Source of the DNA: JBBQWZ01 sp038210135
GTDB lineage: Bacteria > Acidobacteriota > Terriglobia > Bryobacterales > Bryobacteraceae
Direction: 5' to 3'
DNA: 64,000 nucleotides
Assembly: GCA_038210135.1 (NCBI GenBank)
Contig: JBBQWZ010000001.1
Span: forward strand, 246,760-310,759
Below, piece by piece: positions 47,845 to 57,933 of this stretch. Below the pieces are notes generated by a model that did no database searches, was not told the origin of the DNA, and saw only the letters and a list, made by a program, of their open reading frames with translations. Numbering within the stretch: the stretch's first letter is position 1; each line of letters begins with the position of its first letter. A program made the position numbers and the translations under genes.

Positions 47845-50169
47845 GTGCCTGCCGTTTCGGGACCCGAACGGGTAACTTTTCCGGTCGGCGGAATGACTTG
47901 CGCGGCTTGCCAATCGTTCCTACAGAAGACGCTGGCGGAACAGCCTGGCGTGTTGAGCGCGACGGTCAATCTGTTGCTGAACAACGCGACGGTTTCGTTC
48001 GCTCCAGAAACCACGAATCCGGCGGCGTTAGTAGACGCGGTGAACGAGACGGGCTACGAAGCGAAGCTGCCGGAAGCCGACCTGACGGCATTCGCGGAGC
48101 AGAAACAAACGGACGAGGACGCGGCCGCGGAGTACGGGGTGCTGCGCGCGAAAGCGATTTTTGCATTCGGTGCGGGAGCATTCGCGATGCTGGCCTCGAT
48201 GCCGTTGATGCACGGCTCGGCGATGGCGCATGCGCCGTCCGATCCGTTGCTCGGGTGGCAGATGCGGGTGCTCGATCCATTTCTTGAGTCTCTATTTCCG
48301 TGGCTGTATCGGATTCCAGTTGAGGCACTCGGATTCGGCCTGCTGGCGCTGACGGCGATCGTAATGTTGTGGAGCGGACGGCGGTTCTACGTGAAGGCGT
48401 GGTCGGCGCTGCGTCACCGAACTTCCGATATGAATACGTTGATCGCGCTCGGCACCGGATCCGCCTTCTTGTTTTCGGCGGCGGCGACGCTGTTTCCCGG
48501 ATATTTTCACGAGCGAGGAATTGCGCTCGATGTTTACTACGAAGCGGTGATCTGGATTCTGGCGATGATCCTGACGGGGAACGCGCTCGAGGCGCGAGCG
48601 AAGCAGCGTACGGCGGACGCTCTGCGGACGCTGGTCCGATTGCAGCCGCAGACGGCACGCGTGGAGCGGGCGGGGGTCGAGACAGAGGTTCCGATCGGCG
48701 AATTGCGGATCGGCGAAGTGGTGGTGATTCGTCCAGGCGACCGGTTTCCAGCGGATGGCTTGATTCTTTCGGGCTCGACGACAGCGGATGAGTCGATGCT
48801 GACGGGTGAGAGCATGCCGGTCGAGAAAACGGCCGGGGATGGCGTGATCGGCGGGACGATGAATCAGAATGGCGCGGTCCGGTACCGGGTTACGGGGCTA
48901 GGGACGGACAGCGTATTGGCGGGGATTGTCCGACTGCTGCGCGATGCGCAGGGTTCGCGCGCGCCGATTCAAAATCTGGCGGACCGCATCAGCGCGGTGT
49001 TTGTTCCGGTGGTAGTGGCGATCGCGCTGAGCGCGGCGCTGATCTGGTTCGTGGCGGTTCCCGAGAACGGTTTAGCGAGGGCTTTTGCGGCCGCGGTTTC
49101 GGTGCTAATCATTGCGTGCCCGTGCGCAATGGGATTGGCGGTTCCGACGGCGGTGATGGTGGCGACCGGCCGTGGGGCGCAGTACGGCTTGCTGTTCAAA
49201 GGCGGCGAGGCGTTACAGAGGTTGGAGTCTGTGGATACGGTGGTGTTCGACAAAACTGGAACGATTACGGCAGGCAAACCGATGGTGACCACGGTGAGAG
49301 CGGCGAGCGGATTCGACGAGAACGAACTGCTGCGGCTGGCAGCTTCGGTGGAACGAGACAGCGAGCATGCGCTGGGAGCCGCCGTTGTCAGAGAGGCCAT
49401 GGCGAGAGGCTTTACGTTGGAACCGGCCGAAGCGTTCGTTGCAGTCGCGGGCAAGGGCGTGACTGCCGCGGTTGAGAATCGGCAAGTGCGCGTCGGCAAT
49501 GCCGCTTACTTGCGAGAGAACTCCGTTGCGGTTGCGAAGGAATTGGAGGATGGGAGTTTGTTGATCGCGGTGGACGGCATATTCGCCGGCGCGGTGGAAG
49601 TAGCGGATCCGGTGAAGGCGAGTTCGCGGGAGGCGGTGGCCGAGCTGGTGAAGAGAGGCATCCGCGTGATGCTGCTGACGGGAGACAACGAAAATACCGG
49701 ACAGCGGGTGGCGGCGGAGGCGGGGATTGCGGAGGTCGTAGCGGGCGTGCTGCCGGAAGGGAAGGTGATGGCGATCCGCGAATTGCAACAGCAGAAACGC
49801 GTGGTCCTGATGGTCGGCGATGGCGTGAACGATGCTCCAGCGCTAGCGCAGGCGGATATCGGGGCGGCGATGGCGTCGGGGTCGGACGTCACGCTCGAAG
49901 CGGGAGATTTGACTCTGATGCGGAACGATGCACGAGGCGTTTCGCAGGCGATTGCGTTATCGCGCGCGACGATGCGAGTGATCCGGCAGAATCTGTTCTG
50001 GGCGTTCGTCTATAACGTGGTCAGCATTCCGATTGCGGCGGGCGCTCTGTATCCGCTATTCGGTATTTTGCTGAGCCCGGTGGTGGCGAGCGCGGCGATG
50101 GCTCTGAGTTCAGTGAGTGTGGTGACCAACAGCCTGCGGCTGCGCGGCGTCCGGCTGGAGTGTCGATGA
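47845..50169 (+). CDS. copA: Copper-translocating P1B-type ATPase
   Basis: 774 residues from a GTG. One N-terminal HMA domain (GGMTCAACQSFL, C19/C22), a Met/His-rich loop (MPLMHGSAMAHAPSD), TGES in the actuator, membrane CPC at C425-P-C427 (ACPCAMGLAVPTA), phosphorylation site Asp469 in DKTGTITAGKP, HALG in SEHALGAA and hinge GDGVNDAPAL. These are the marks of Cu(I)-exporting P1B-1 pumps. Stop overlaps the csoR start by 4 bases. Confidence 0.95.
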   Translation: MPAVSGPERVTFPVGGMTCAACQSFLQKTLAEQPGVLSATVNLLLNNATVSFAPETTNPAALVDAVNETGYEAKLPEADLTAFAEQKQTDEDAAAEYGVLRAKAIFAFGAGAFAMLASMPLMHGSAMAHAPSDPLLGWQMRVLDPFLESLFPWLYRIPVEALGFGLLALTAIVMLWSGRRFYVKAWSALRHRTSDMNTLIALGTGSAFLFSAAATLFPGYFHERGIALDVYYEAVIWILAMILTGNALEARAKQRTADALRTLVRLQPQTARVERAGVETEVPIGELRIGEVVVIRPGDRFPADGLILSGSTTADESMLTGESMPVEKTAGDGVIGGTMNQNGAVRYRVTGLGTDSVLAGIVRLLRDAQGSRAPIQNLADRISAVFVPVVVAIALSAALIWFVAVPENGLARAFAAAVSVLIIACPCAMGLAVPTAVMVATGRGAQYGLLFKGGEALQRLESVDTVVFDKTGTITAGKPMVTTVRAASGFDENELLRLAASVERDSEHALGAAVVREAMARGFTLEPAEAFVAVAGKGVTAAVENRQVRVGNAAYLRENSVAVAKELEDGSLLIAVDGIFAGAVEVADPVKASSREAVAELVKRGIRVMLLTGDNENTGQRVAAEAGIAEVVAGVLPEGKVMAIRELQQQKRVVLMVGDGVNDAPALAQADIGAAMASGSDVTLEAGDLTLMRNDARGVSQAIALSRATMRVIRQNLFWAFVYNVVSIPIAAGALYPLFGILLSPVVASAAMALSSVSVVTNSLRLRGVRLECR

Positions 50170-50468
50170 AAACGACGCGGAAAGCAGTGGCCGTTGAACC
50201 CGCGATCAGGAAAGCAAATCTGGCCAGGCTACGGCGGATTGAGGGGCAAATTCGTGGATTGCAGCGGATGGTGGAAGAAGATCGCTACTGCCCCGACATC
50301 ATTGAACAGATCGCGTCGGCGCAGCAGGCGTTACGCGGAGTCGGCAGGAAACTGATGCGGAATCATTTGCAGCATTGCGCGACGCATGCGATCGTACATG
50401 GCAGCCACGCGGATGCGGCCGCCACGTACGACGAATTGCTGGAGCTGATCTACAAACATTTGCGCTAG
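50166..50468 (+). CDS. csoR: CsoR/RcnR (DUF156) family metal-responsive repressor
   Basis: 100 residues. All-helical CsoR fold: LRRIEGQIRGLQRMVEEDRYCPDII and SAQQALRGVGRKLMRNHLQHC. The Cu(I) ligands Cys42, His67 and Cys71 (C...HxxxC) are present, which marks a copper-type rather than nickel-type sensor. Copper binding should release it from its operator upstream of copZ. Start overlaps copA (ATGA). Confidence 0.93.
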   Translation: MKTTRKAVAVEPAIRKANLARLRRIEGQIRGLQRMVEEDRYCPDIIEQIASAQQALRGVGRKLMRNHLQHCATHAIVHGSHADAAATYDELLELIYKHLR

Positions 50469-50476
50469 GCTGGCAA

Positions 50477-50983
50477 TTATTTTTCAACCTGCAGATTGTT
50501 TGTGACTTTAAAAGCGCCCGCCACACCGTTCGCACGGATGCCGGCCATGTTCTTGTCGCCTTCATTGGCGACGACGCCCTCAAGAGTGATGTTGCCGTTG
50601 CGCACGATGATACGGATGGACCGAACGGCGCCCAGGTTGTAGCGCTGCAGGGGTCCGTAGCCGTAGATGTCGCGGAAGGCGGCCTGACGGATGCGGTCGT
50701 CGTTTGGCGAGAGTGGAAGGACCTCGATCTGGTTCTCGACCATCGAGACGCCTTCAATGCCCTTGACAGCTTTCTCGGCGTCGCTTTTCAAGGTTGGGCG
50801 GACAGTCTGCCCAAAGAGCGTGACTTTCGAGCCGTCCACGCGGTACGTGAGGTTATCGAATACGTCAAGATACGGCAGCATCAGCAGCTCGTGACGCACC
50901 TCTTTGATGATTTTCTGGGCACTGCGATCCTGTGCCACGGCGGCCCCGGCCAGCATCAACACAAATAGTAATTTTGTAAACAT
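50477..50983 (-). CDS. Exported protein with two BON domains
   Basis: 168 residues. Signal peptide MFTKLLFVLMLAGAAVAQ. Two BON domains: SKVTLFGQTVRPTLKSDAEKAVKGIEGVSMVENQIEVLP and, near the end, GNITLEGVVANEGDKNMAGIRANGV, each with the beta-strand plus helix and central Gly; the two are joined by a Tyr-rich linker (DIYGYGPLQRYNLGA). BON domains bind membranes or pore proteins and appear in osmotic-shock and secretin-associated proteins. Confidence 0.87.
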   Translation of the reverse strand: MFTKLLFVLMLAGAAVAQDRSAQKIIKEVRHELLMLPYLDVFDNLTYRVDGSKVTLFGQTVRPTLKSDAEKAVKGIEGVSMVENQIEVLPLSPNDDRIRQAAFRDIYGYGPLQRYNLGAVRSIRIIVRNGNITLEGVVANEGDKNMAGIRANGVAGAFKVTNNLQVEK

Positions 50984-51055
50984 AAACCTCTTTTCCAGCC
51001 GCAGCGTACGTAGGCGGCTCCCAATTTGAAGGAGTCGACACCGGTGGCAAAAGTT

Positions 51056-52654
51056 TCAGTGAGGGAGGAGAAGCGCGCGGTCGAGGATGGTGACGCAATC
51101 CGAACTGCTGACGCCGGAGAGCGAGGATCCGAAGACGGCGGCATGGTCACTCGCGAGCCGGGAATGACAGAAGGCGTCCGAGACGGCGGTGGGGGCGAAC
51201 CGAACGAGGAGGGCCGCCTGGAGCGCAACGGCAAGCTGCGAGGTCATACGGCGCGCGGATTCTTCCGGGGCGCGTAAATCGATTTGATCGAGGAAGCGCT
51301 CGACGCGAGGATCGACGCCGCGAATCTCGGCGATCAGCGCGTCCACGCAATCAGGCTCCTTCGCCATCGCGCGTCGCGCGTCGAGGCAGATCACGTTACC
51401 GGAACCTTCCCAGATGGAATTCAGCGGAGCTTCGCGATAGAGGCGGGGCATCATGGAGTCTTCGACGTAGCCGTTGCCTCCCAGGCACTCAAGGGCTTCG
51501 GCGGTAAACGGCGCGGCACGCTTCGAGACCCAAAACTTCGAGACAGCGGTAGCGAGGCGGGCGAAGGAACGCTCGCCGGCATCGAAGGCGCGGGCGAGGC
51601 GCATCATCAAGACGGTGGCGGCTTCGGACTCGAGGGCGAGGTCGGCGAGAACGCGCTGCATCAGAGGCTGATCGATCAGACGTTTGCCGAAGGCGGAGCG
51701 ATGGCGGGCGTGGTGAATGGCCTGGACGAGCGACTGGCGCATCATGGCGGCGGCTCCGATGACGCAGTCGAGGCGGGTGTGCGTGACCATCTCGAGAATA
51801 GTGGGTACGCCGCGACCCTCGTCGCCGATTCGCTGCGCCCAGGCTCCGTCAAATTCCACTTCGCTGGATGCGTTCGAACGATTGCCGAGCTTGTTCTTGA
51901 GGCGCTGTAGACGGAAATTGTTCTTTGAACCATCGGGCGTGAAACGGGGAAGGAAGAAGCAGGTCAGGCCGCCCGGAGCTTGTGCCAGGACTAGGAACGC
52001 ATCGCACATCGGCGCGGAGCAGAACCATTTGTGTCCGGTGATCCGGTATTCGCCTGCGCCCATCGGTTCGGCGGCCGTAGTGTTGCCGCGCACGTCGGAG
52101 CCTCCTTGCTTCTCAGTCATGCCCATACCGATTAGAGCGCCGAGCTTCGCGGATGCGGGGACGAAGCGCGGGTCGTACGTCCGGGTGGTGAGAAGAGGCT
52201 CCCACTGCGCGGCCAATGCTGGATTGTTCCGGATAGCGGGCACGGCGGAGTAGGTCATCGAAATCGGGCAGCCATGTCCGGCTTCATTCTCTGACGTCAG
52301 GCGCATCAGCGTGGCCCGGGCAACGTGGGCGCCGGCTTTCGGCTGCTCCCAAGGCAGGCTGTGAATTCCGTATTCGACGGCGAGGCCCATCAGCTTGTGC
52401 CAGGACGGATGGAACTCCACTTCGTCGCGGCGGTTACCGTAGCGGTCGTGCGTTTTGAGTACCGGCGGATTTTCGTTGGCTTCGAAGCCCCAGCGGATCG
52501 CCTCTTCACTGCCGACGCGTTGGCCGAATTCGCAGACTTGGTTACGAGACCATCCGGCGCCTTCGCGTGCGAGTGCTTCGCCGAGCGCGGGGTCGCAGGC
52601 AAACAGGTTGTAGGCAAAGAGCGGGGGCGCCTGGTTGAGTACGTCGTGCGTCAC
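51056..52654 (-). CDS. aidB: AidB-type acyl-CoA dehydrogenase family protein
   Basis: 532 residues, close to E. coli AidB (541). The match is detailed: LMRLTSENEAGHGCPISMTYSAVP, LIGMGMTEKQGGSDVRGNTT, FFLPRFTPDGSKN and RLKNKLGNRSNASSEVEF, YREAPLNSIWEGSGN. AidB binds FAD and DNA and is induced by alkylating agents as part of the Ada response; its enzymatic role remains unsettled. No ada or alkB is nearby. Divergent from a Gfo/Idh gene with only 28 bases between starts. Confidence 0.93.
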   Translation of the reverse strand: MTHDVLNQAPPLFAYNLFACDPALGEALAREGAGWSRNQVCEFGQRVGSEEAIRWGFEANENPPVLKTHDRYGNRRDEVEFHPSWHKLMGLAVEYGIHSLPWEQPKAGAHVARATLMRLTSENEAGHGCPISMTYSAVPAIRNNPALAAQWEPLLTTRTYDPRFVPASAKLGALIGMGMTEKQGGSDVRGNTTAAEPMGAGEYRITGHKWFCSAPMCDAFLVLAQAPGGLTCFFLPRFTPDGSKNNFRLQRLKNKLGNRSNASSEVEFDGAWAQRIGDEGRGVPTILEMVTHTRLDCVIGAAAMMRQSLVQAIHHARHRSAFGKRLIDQPLMQRVLADLALESEAATVLMMRLARAFDAGERSFARLATAVSKFWVSKRAAPFTAEALECLGGNGYVEDSMMPRLYREAPLNSIWEGSGNVICLDARRAMAKEPDCVDALIAEIRGVDPRVERFLDQIDLRAPEESARRMTSQLAVALQAALLVRFAPTAVSDAFCHSRLASDHAAVFGSSLSGVSSSDCVTILDRALLLPH

Positions 52655-52682
52655 AGATACAGCGTAACGCTACACTGGCCGC

Positions 52683-53708
52683 ATGGCGAGAAAAGTCCGG
52701 TGGGGCGTCTTGGGAGCGGCGAAGATCGCGCGAGAAAAAGTGATTCCGGCCATGCAGCTTGGCGAGTTTTGCGAGGTCACGGGGTTGGCTTCGCGGGATG
52801 CGCGAAAGGCGGGGGAGGCGGCTTCGAAGTTAGGCATCGCGAAGTATTACGGGTCGTATGAGGAACTGCTTGCCGACACCGAGATCGACGCCATTTACAA
52901 TCCGCTGCCCAACGATTTGCATGTTCCGTGGACGTTGAAGGCGATCGAAGCTGGTAAGCATGTTCTCTGCGAAAAGCCGGTGGCGCTGGATTGGTCGAGC
53001 GTGCGGACGCTCATCGCCGCGCGCGACCGGACAGGGGTGAAGGCCGGTGAAGCGTTTATGGCGCGAACGCATCCGCAGTGGCTTCGAGCCAAGGCGATTG
53101 CGGATTCGGAAGAGATCGGCGAGGCGCGTTTGATGAGCGGATTCTTCAGCTATTTCAATCGCGATCCGGCGAATGTTCGGAATCATGTCGCGGCCGGCGG
53201 TGGAGCACTGATGGATATCGGTTGTTACCCGATTACGCTGTCGAGGATGATTTTTGGCGGCGAGCCGATCCGCGTTGCGGCGGCGATTGACCGTGATCCG
53301 GAGTTTGGAGTGGACCGGGTGACATCCGCCATTCTCGAGTTTTCCGGCGGGCGCCAATCGGTCTTCAGTTGCGGAATGCAGATCGCGGCGTATCAGCGGA
53401 TGCAGATATTCGGCTCACAAGGGCGGATTGAGCTGGAGATTCCATTCAATGCGCCACCGGATCGTCCGGCGCGAATTCTGATTGACGGCGTCCGCGGTAT
53501 CGGCGGGGCGGGTCCGCGGGTGGAGGAGTTGCCGGTGTGCGACCAGTACACGATTCAGGGCGATTTGTTTTCGCGCGCGATTCTTGACGACGGCGCGGTG
53601 CCGGTTTCGCTTGAAGATGCGATGCGGAATATGGCGGCGATCGAGGCGGTGTTCCGCGCCGGGGCGTCCGGTCGGTGGGAAGAAGTTATTGCGCCAGCGT
53701 TCCCTTGA
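52683..53708 (+). CDS. Gfo/Idh/MocA family oxidoreductase (cytoplasmic)
   Basis: 341 residues. Rossmann motif WGVLGAAKIAREKVIPAM, EKP motif VLCEKPVALDW, and a C-terminal domain with GGGALMDIGCYPITLSRMIFG carrying the catalytic His-equivalent region. No signal peptide, unlike the paralog at 3088. Resembles trans-1,2-dihydrodiol or 1,5-anhydrofructose-type dehydrogenases of the group. A TACACT box ends 6 bases before the ATG and there is no ribosome site. The 3' end overlaps the HD gene by 23 bases. Confidence 0.9.
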   Translation: MARKVRWGVLGAAKIAREKVIPAMQLGEFCEVTGLASRDARKAGEAASKLGIAKYYGSYEELLADTEIDAIYNPLPNDLHVPWTLKAIEAGKHVLCEKPVALDWSSVRTLIAARDRTGVKAGEAFMARTHPQWLRAKAIADSEEIGEARLMSGFFSYFNRDPANVRNHVAAGGGALMDIGCYPITLSRMIFGGEPIRVAAAIDRDPEFGVDRVTSAILEFSGGRQSVFSCGMQIAAYQRMQIFGSQGRIELEIPFNAPPDRPARILIDGVRGIGGAGPRVEELPVCDQYTIQGDLFSRAILDDGAVPVSLEDAMRNMAAIEAVFRAGASGRWEEVIAPAFP

Positions 53709-54255
53709 TACCAAGTTCTTCGGCGCGCGCGCGCATGGCATCGATGCAGAACGCAATGTGCGCGTCGAGGTCCACGCCCATTTCCGAGGCGCCATTCACG
53801 ATGTCGTCGCGGCTGACGCTGCGGGCGAAGGCTTTGTCCTTCATCTTTTTTCGCACGGAGGCGACGTCCACGTCGAAGATGCTGCGAGTGGGCTTGACAT
53901 AGGAAATGGCGGTGAGGAATCCGGCTAGCTCGTCGCAGGCGAAGAGTGTTTTTTCGAGCGGAGTTTCGCGCGGAACGCCGCTGTAGTTGGCGTGCGACAG
54001 GATGGCTTTGCGAATCTCTTCGCTAACGCCGCGCTCGGCGAGAATGGGCTCGCCTCTCACCGGATGATCGGGCATTCGCGGATGGATTTCCCAATCAAAA
54101 TCGTGAAGCAGTGCTGTGACAGCCCACTTTTCGGCGTCTTCGTTGTTTTTTGCGGCATAGGCCGACACGCAGGTTTCGACGGCGAGGGCGTGCCGTCGCA
54201 GGCTATCGGATTGGATAAACTCACAGACGATTTCCCAGGCTTTGGCGCGATCCAT
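53686..54255 (-). CDS. HD-domain hydrolase (HDIG type)
   Basis: 189 residues from the ATG at 54255. Metal residues: His22 (LRRHALAVE), HD pair in LLHDFDWEIHP, later His in ILSHANYSG and Asp in CDELAGFLTA. The protein is close in pattern to small HDIG proteins of unknown substrate that hydrolyse phosphomonoesters or nucleotides. Lies 22 bases after the DUF1028 gene, same strand. Confidence 0.85.
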   Translation of the reverse strand: MDRAKAWEIVCEFIQSDSLRRHALAVETCVSAYAAKNNEDAEKWAVTALLHDFDWEIHPRMPDHPVRGEPILAERGVSEEIRKAILSHANYSGVPRETPLEKTLFACDELAGFLTAISYVKPTRSIFDVDVASVRKKMKDKAFARSVSRDDIVNGASEMGVDLDAHIAFCIDAMRARAEELGIKGTLAQ

Positions 54256-54277
54256 AGGGGCTATGTTAGCAACGGCG

Positions 54278-55297
54278 TTACTGCCAGAGGCGCTTAACGA
54301 AGTCCGCGTCATTCAGCAAGGGCTGCCAGCCGGGGCGGTTCTTCACGCTGTTTTCGAAGTGGAGCTTGAATTCGGGATCCATGGCTTTCGCCTTGGCGAA
54401 TTCCGCCAGGGCGGCGTCCTGGTCGCCGGCGAAATACGCGTAGACTCCGAGCGTGCCGTGGATGAGGCTGCTTTCCGGCTGGTACTCGGACATCCTGATC
54501 GCGGCGGCGCGCGCCTCCTTGAATTTCTGGCTGTTGAAGAGTTTGATCGAGCGGTCCTGGTAGAGGATCGCCAGATTCATGTCGAGCAAACGCCGGAGTT
54601 CGAGAAAGGGCGCGGGGTTGTCGTCCACGTTAATGTAAATGAGCCGATCGTTATTTAGATTTCGGCCGCCACCTTTCCGGACGATGAGCATGGAGGCGGA
54701 CTGGCGTCCGCGGGCATCGCCGCCGGCGCGATCACCGGCTTTGAGGGCGGCGAATAGTTTCTCGGCGAGGTCTCCCTCGGTTGCCTCGAAGGCTCTGCCC
54801 ATCTCTTCGACGACCCGAGGTCCGGTAAGGATGTTTCCTTGGGCGGACCAGTTTTTACCCTGCTTGTCGCCGGCCCATTTTTGCGCGGCGGGTCCGGTAA
54901 AGGCGGCGATGTTTCCTTTTCCATCGATGATTGCGACCTGACGGCCGTCTTTACCGTCGAAGGCGTCTTCGGCCATCAGCTTGTCGAGGACTTGCTTCGC
55001 GGTGAGTCCTTGACGCAAGAGTTCCAGGCCGCGGGGTCCGTAGCCCACGTTGACATTCGCCTGTGTGGCAATGGCGCCGGTGCCGGCTTCGGCCCAGGGA
55101 ACGACGCTGCCGACCGAGAAGTAGCGGGAGGCAACGGTGACTCCCCACTCCTGCGCAATCGGATCGAAAGCGACGATCGAGAAGGTGGCGACCGGGGGGA
55201 GCGGAATGGGGGGCGTCGCTGGGTCCTGTGCGACAGCGCAGGTCAGGGAGACGAGAAAGGCGAAGGAGCAGCTGAGCGGTTTTGAAAAGGAATGCAT
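54278..55297 (-). CDS. Exported DUF1028 (Ntn-hydrolase-like) protein
   Basis: 339 residues. Signal peptide (LSCSFAFLVSLTCAVAQ) and then the DUF1028 domain: ATFSIVAFDPIAQEWGVTVASRYFSVGSVVPWAEAGTGAIATQA broken into smaller motifs such as FSIVAFDP, GVTVASRYF and GAIATQA. The fold is of N-terminal-nucleophile hydrolases, but there is no nucleophile at the mature start. A C-terminal TPR-like helical part (SLIHGTLGVYAYFAGDQDAALAEF) follows a putative peptidoglycan-binding-like region. Function unknown. Confidence 0.82.
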   Translation of the reverse strand: MHSFSKPLSCSFAFLVSLTCAVAQDPATPPIPLPPVATFSIVAFDPIAQEWGVTVASRYFSVGSVVPWAEAGTGAIATQANVNVGYGPRGLELLRQGLTAKQVLDKLMAEDAFDGKDGRQVAIIDGKGNIAAFTGPAAQKWAGDKQGKNWSAQGNILTGPRVVEEMGRAFEATEGDLAEKLFAALKAGDRAGGDARGRQSASMLIVRKGGGRNLNNDRLIYINVDDNPAPFLELRRLLDMNLAILYQDRSIKLFNSQKFKEARAAAIRMSEYQPESSLIHGTLGVYAYFAGDQDAALAEFAKAKAMDPEFKLHFENSVKNRPGWQPLLNDADFVKRLWQ

Positions 55298-55363
55298 AAG
55301 TCCGTTAGAGAAACCAGGCGATCTCAAATGTCCCTATGGTATTCTGAAATTGCCCTCTCACGT

Positions 55364-55439
55364 GGGCCTGTGGCGCAGTTGGGAGCGCGCTTCCATGGCA
55401 TGGAAGAGGTCAAGGGTTCGAATCCCTTCAGGTCCACCA
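55364..55439 (+). tRNA. tRNA-Ala (anticodon GGC)
   Basis: 76 bases with the CCA encoded. Acceptor GGGCCTG pairs with CAGGTCC and contains the G3-U70 pair that identifies alanine tRNAs. Anticodon arm CTTCC-ATGGCAT-GGAAG shows GGC, reading GCC/GCU codons. D arm (GCGCAGTTGGGAGCGC) and T arm (AGGGTTCGAATCCCT) are normal. It is a single gene between the DUF1028 and kinase genes, with no sign of an integrated element at its 3' end. Confidence 0.97.
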
Positions 55440-55562
55440 AAACTTTTCGGCTCTACGGCTCCGGCTCTACGCCAGCAACCGGGGGGCAAGCCTCCAAACC
55501 CGAATCACCTAAGAACATAACACCTTGACTTTAAGGCGGTAGTGTTCAAAGTTACGGAAGTT

Positions 55563-56030
55563 TCATTCCGCGCTTTGGAAGACGATGCGGACGGCGGTGA
55601 ATCCTTCCTCTAGCGTGGGCGGCGTGAGGCGTTCGGCGAGTTTGCGGATGACTTCTTCGGGGACGACGCGGGTTCTGGATGTGTTTCGCGCGATACAGGT
55701 TTCAACGGGCGTGTCGAAATATAAGCCTTCGGACGTTGCCCCGTGCAGGTTTGCCAGCACGATGTACGGTTTGCGCTCCCAGGGTGAGAGATTGGTCGCG
55801 TCGATGTAGGTGACGGGTCGCCTCAGGATGAGGCGGCGGCGAAGGAGATCTCGCAGCGTCGCGAAAACCTCCCGGTGGATGTTCTGGTTATTCACATCGT
55901 CCGCGAGGAGGACTCGAATGGTGTCGCTTGAAAGAACCGGACTGTAGAAGCCGGATTCTGTCGCGCCGTGCTTAGCGAGCCAAGTGGATTTTCCGGCTCC
56001 GGGCAGGCCGACGCAGACGATAACTTTCAT
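55563..56030 (-). CDS. Small P-loop kinase (AAA_33, polynucleotide-kinase-like)
   Basis: 155 residues. Walker A is VGLPGAGKSTW (residues 8-18); SSDTIRVLLADD and YIDATNLSPWERKPYI match the T4 Pnk/AAA_33 type of small kinases; RNTSRTRVVPEEVIRKLAERL is the lid and tail. Substrate could be RNA or DNA ends, an aminoglycoside or another small molecule. It is 77 bases downstream of the fatty-acid operon, beyond a hairpin, so likely its own transcript. Confidence 0.82.
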   Translation of the reverse strand: MKVIVCVGLPGAGKSTWLAKHGATESGFYSPVLSSDTIRVLLADDVNNQNIHREVFATLRDLLRRRLILRRPVTYIDATNLSPWERKPYIVLANLHGATSEGLYFDTPVETCIARNTSRTRVVPEEVIRKLAERLTPPTLEEGFTAVRIVFQSAE

Positions 56031-56037
56031 AGACGGA

Positions 56038-56067
56038 AAGGGCCGAACGAAAAATCGCCCGGCCCTT
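56038..56067 (-). terminator. Hairpin between the beta-oxidation operon and the kinase gene
   Basis: AAGGGCCG (56038-56045) pairs with CGGCCCTT (56060-56067) over a 14-base loop. On the minus strand it follows the acyl-CoA dehydrogenase stop and is followed by TTTCC, so it may end that operon. A second GCC-rich hairpin lies at about 56089-56110. Confidence 0.45.
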
Positions 56068-56107
56068 GAATTGTATCGTCCCTTAACGGCCAGCCTCGCA
56101 AGGCCGG

Positions 56108-57895
<1,788 letters not shown>

Positions 57896-57933
57896 GGTTA
57901 TTTCCTTTTGCTGCTAATCGTGATGCGTAATCT

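Noticed and set aside
47448..48014. N-terminal extension of the nitrilase-family gene
   Set aside because: The extension has no family sequence, runs over the promoter region and opposite to copZ/copA, and the ATG at 47447 has a good ribosome site and the family N-terminus.
55364..55562. Integration site at the tRNA-Ala 3' end
   Set aside because: No repeat of the tRNA 3' end was found in the window and there is no integrase gene; GGCTCTACG duplicated after the tRNA is only a short local repeat.
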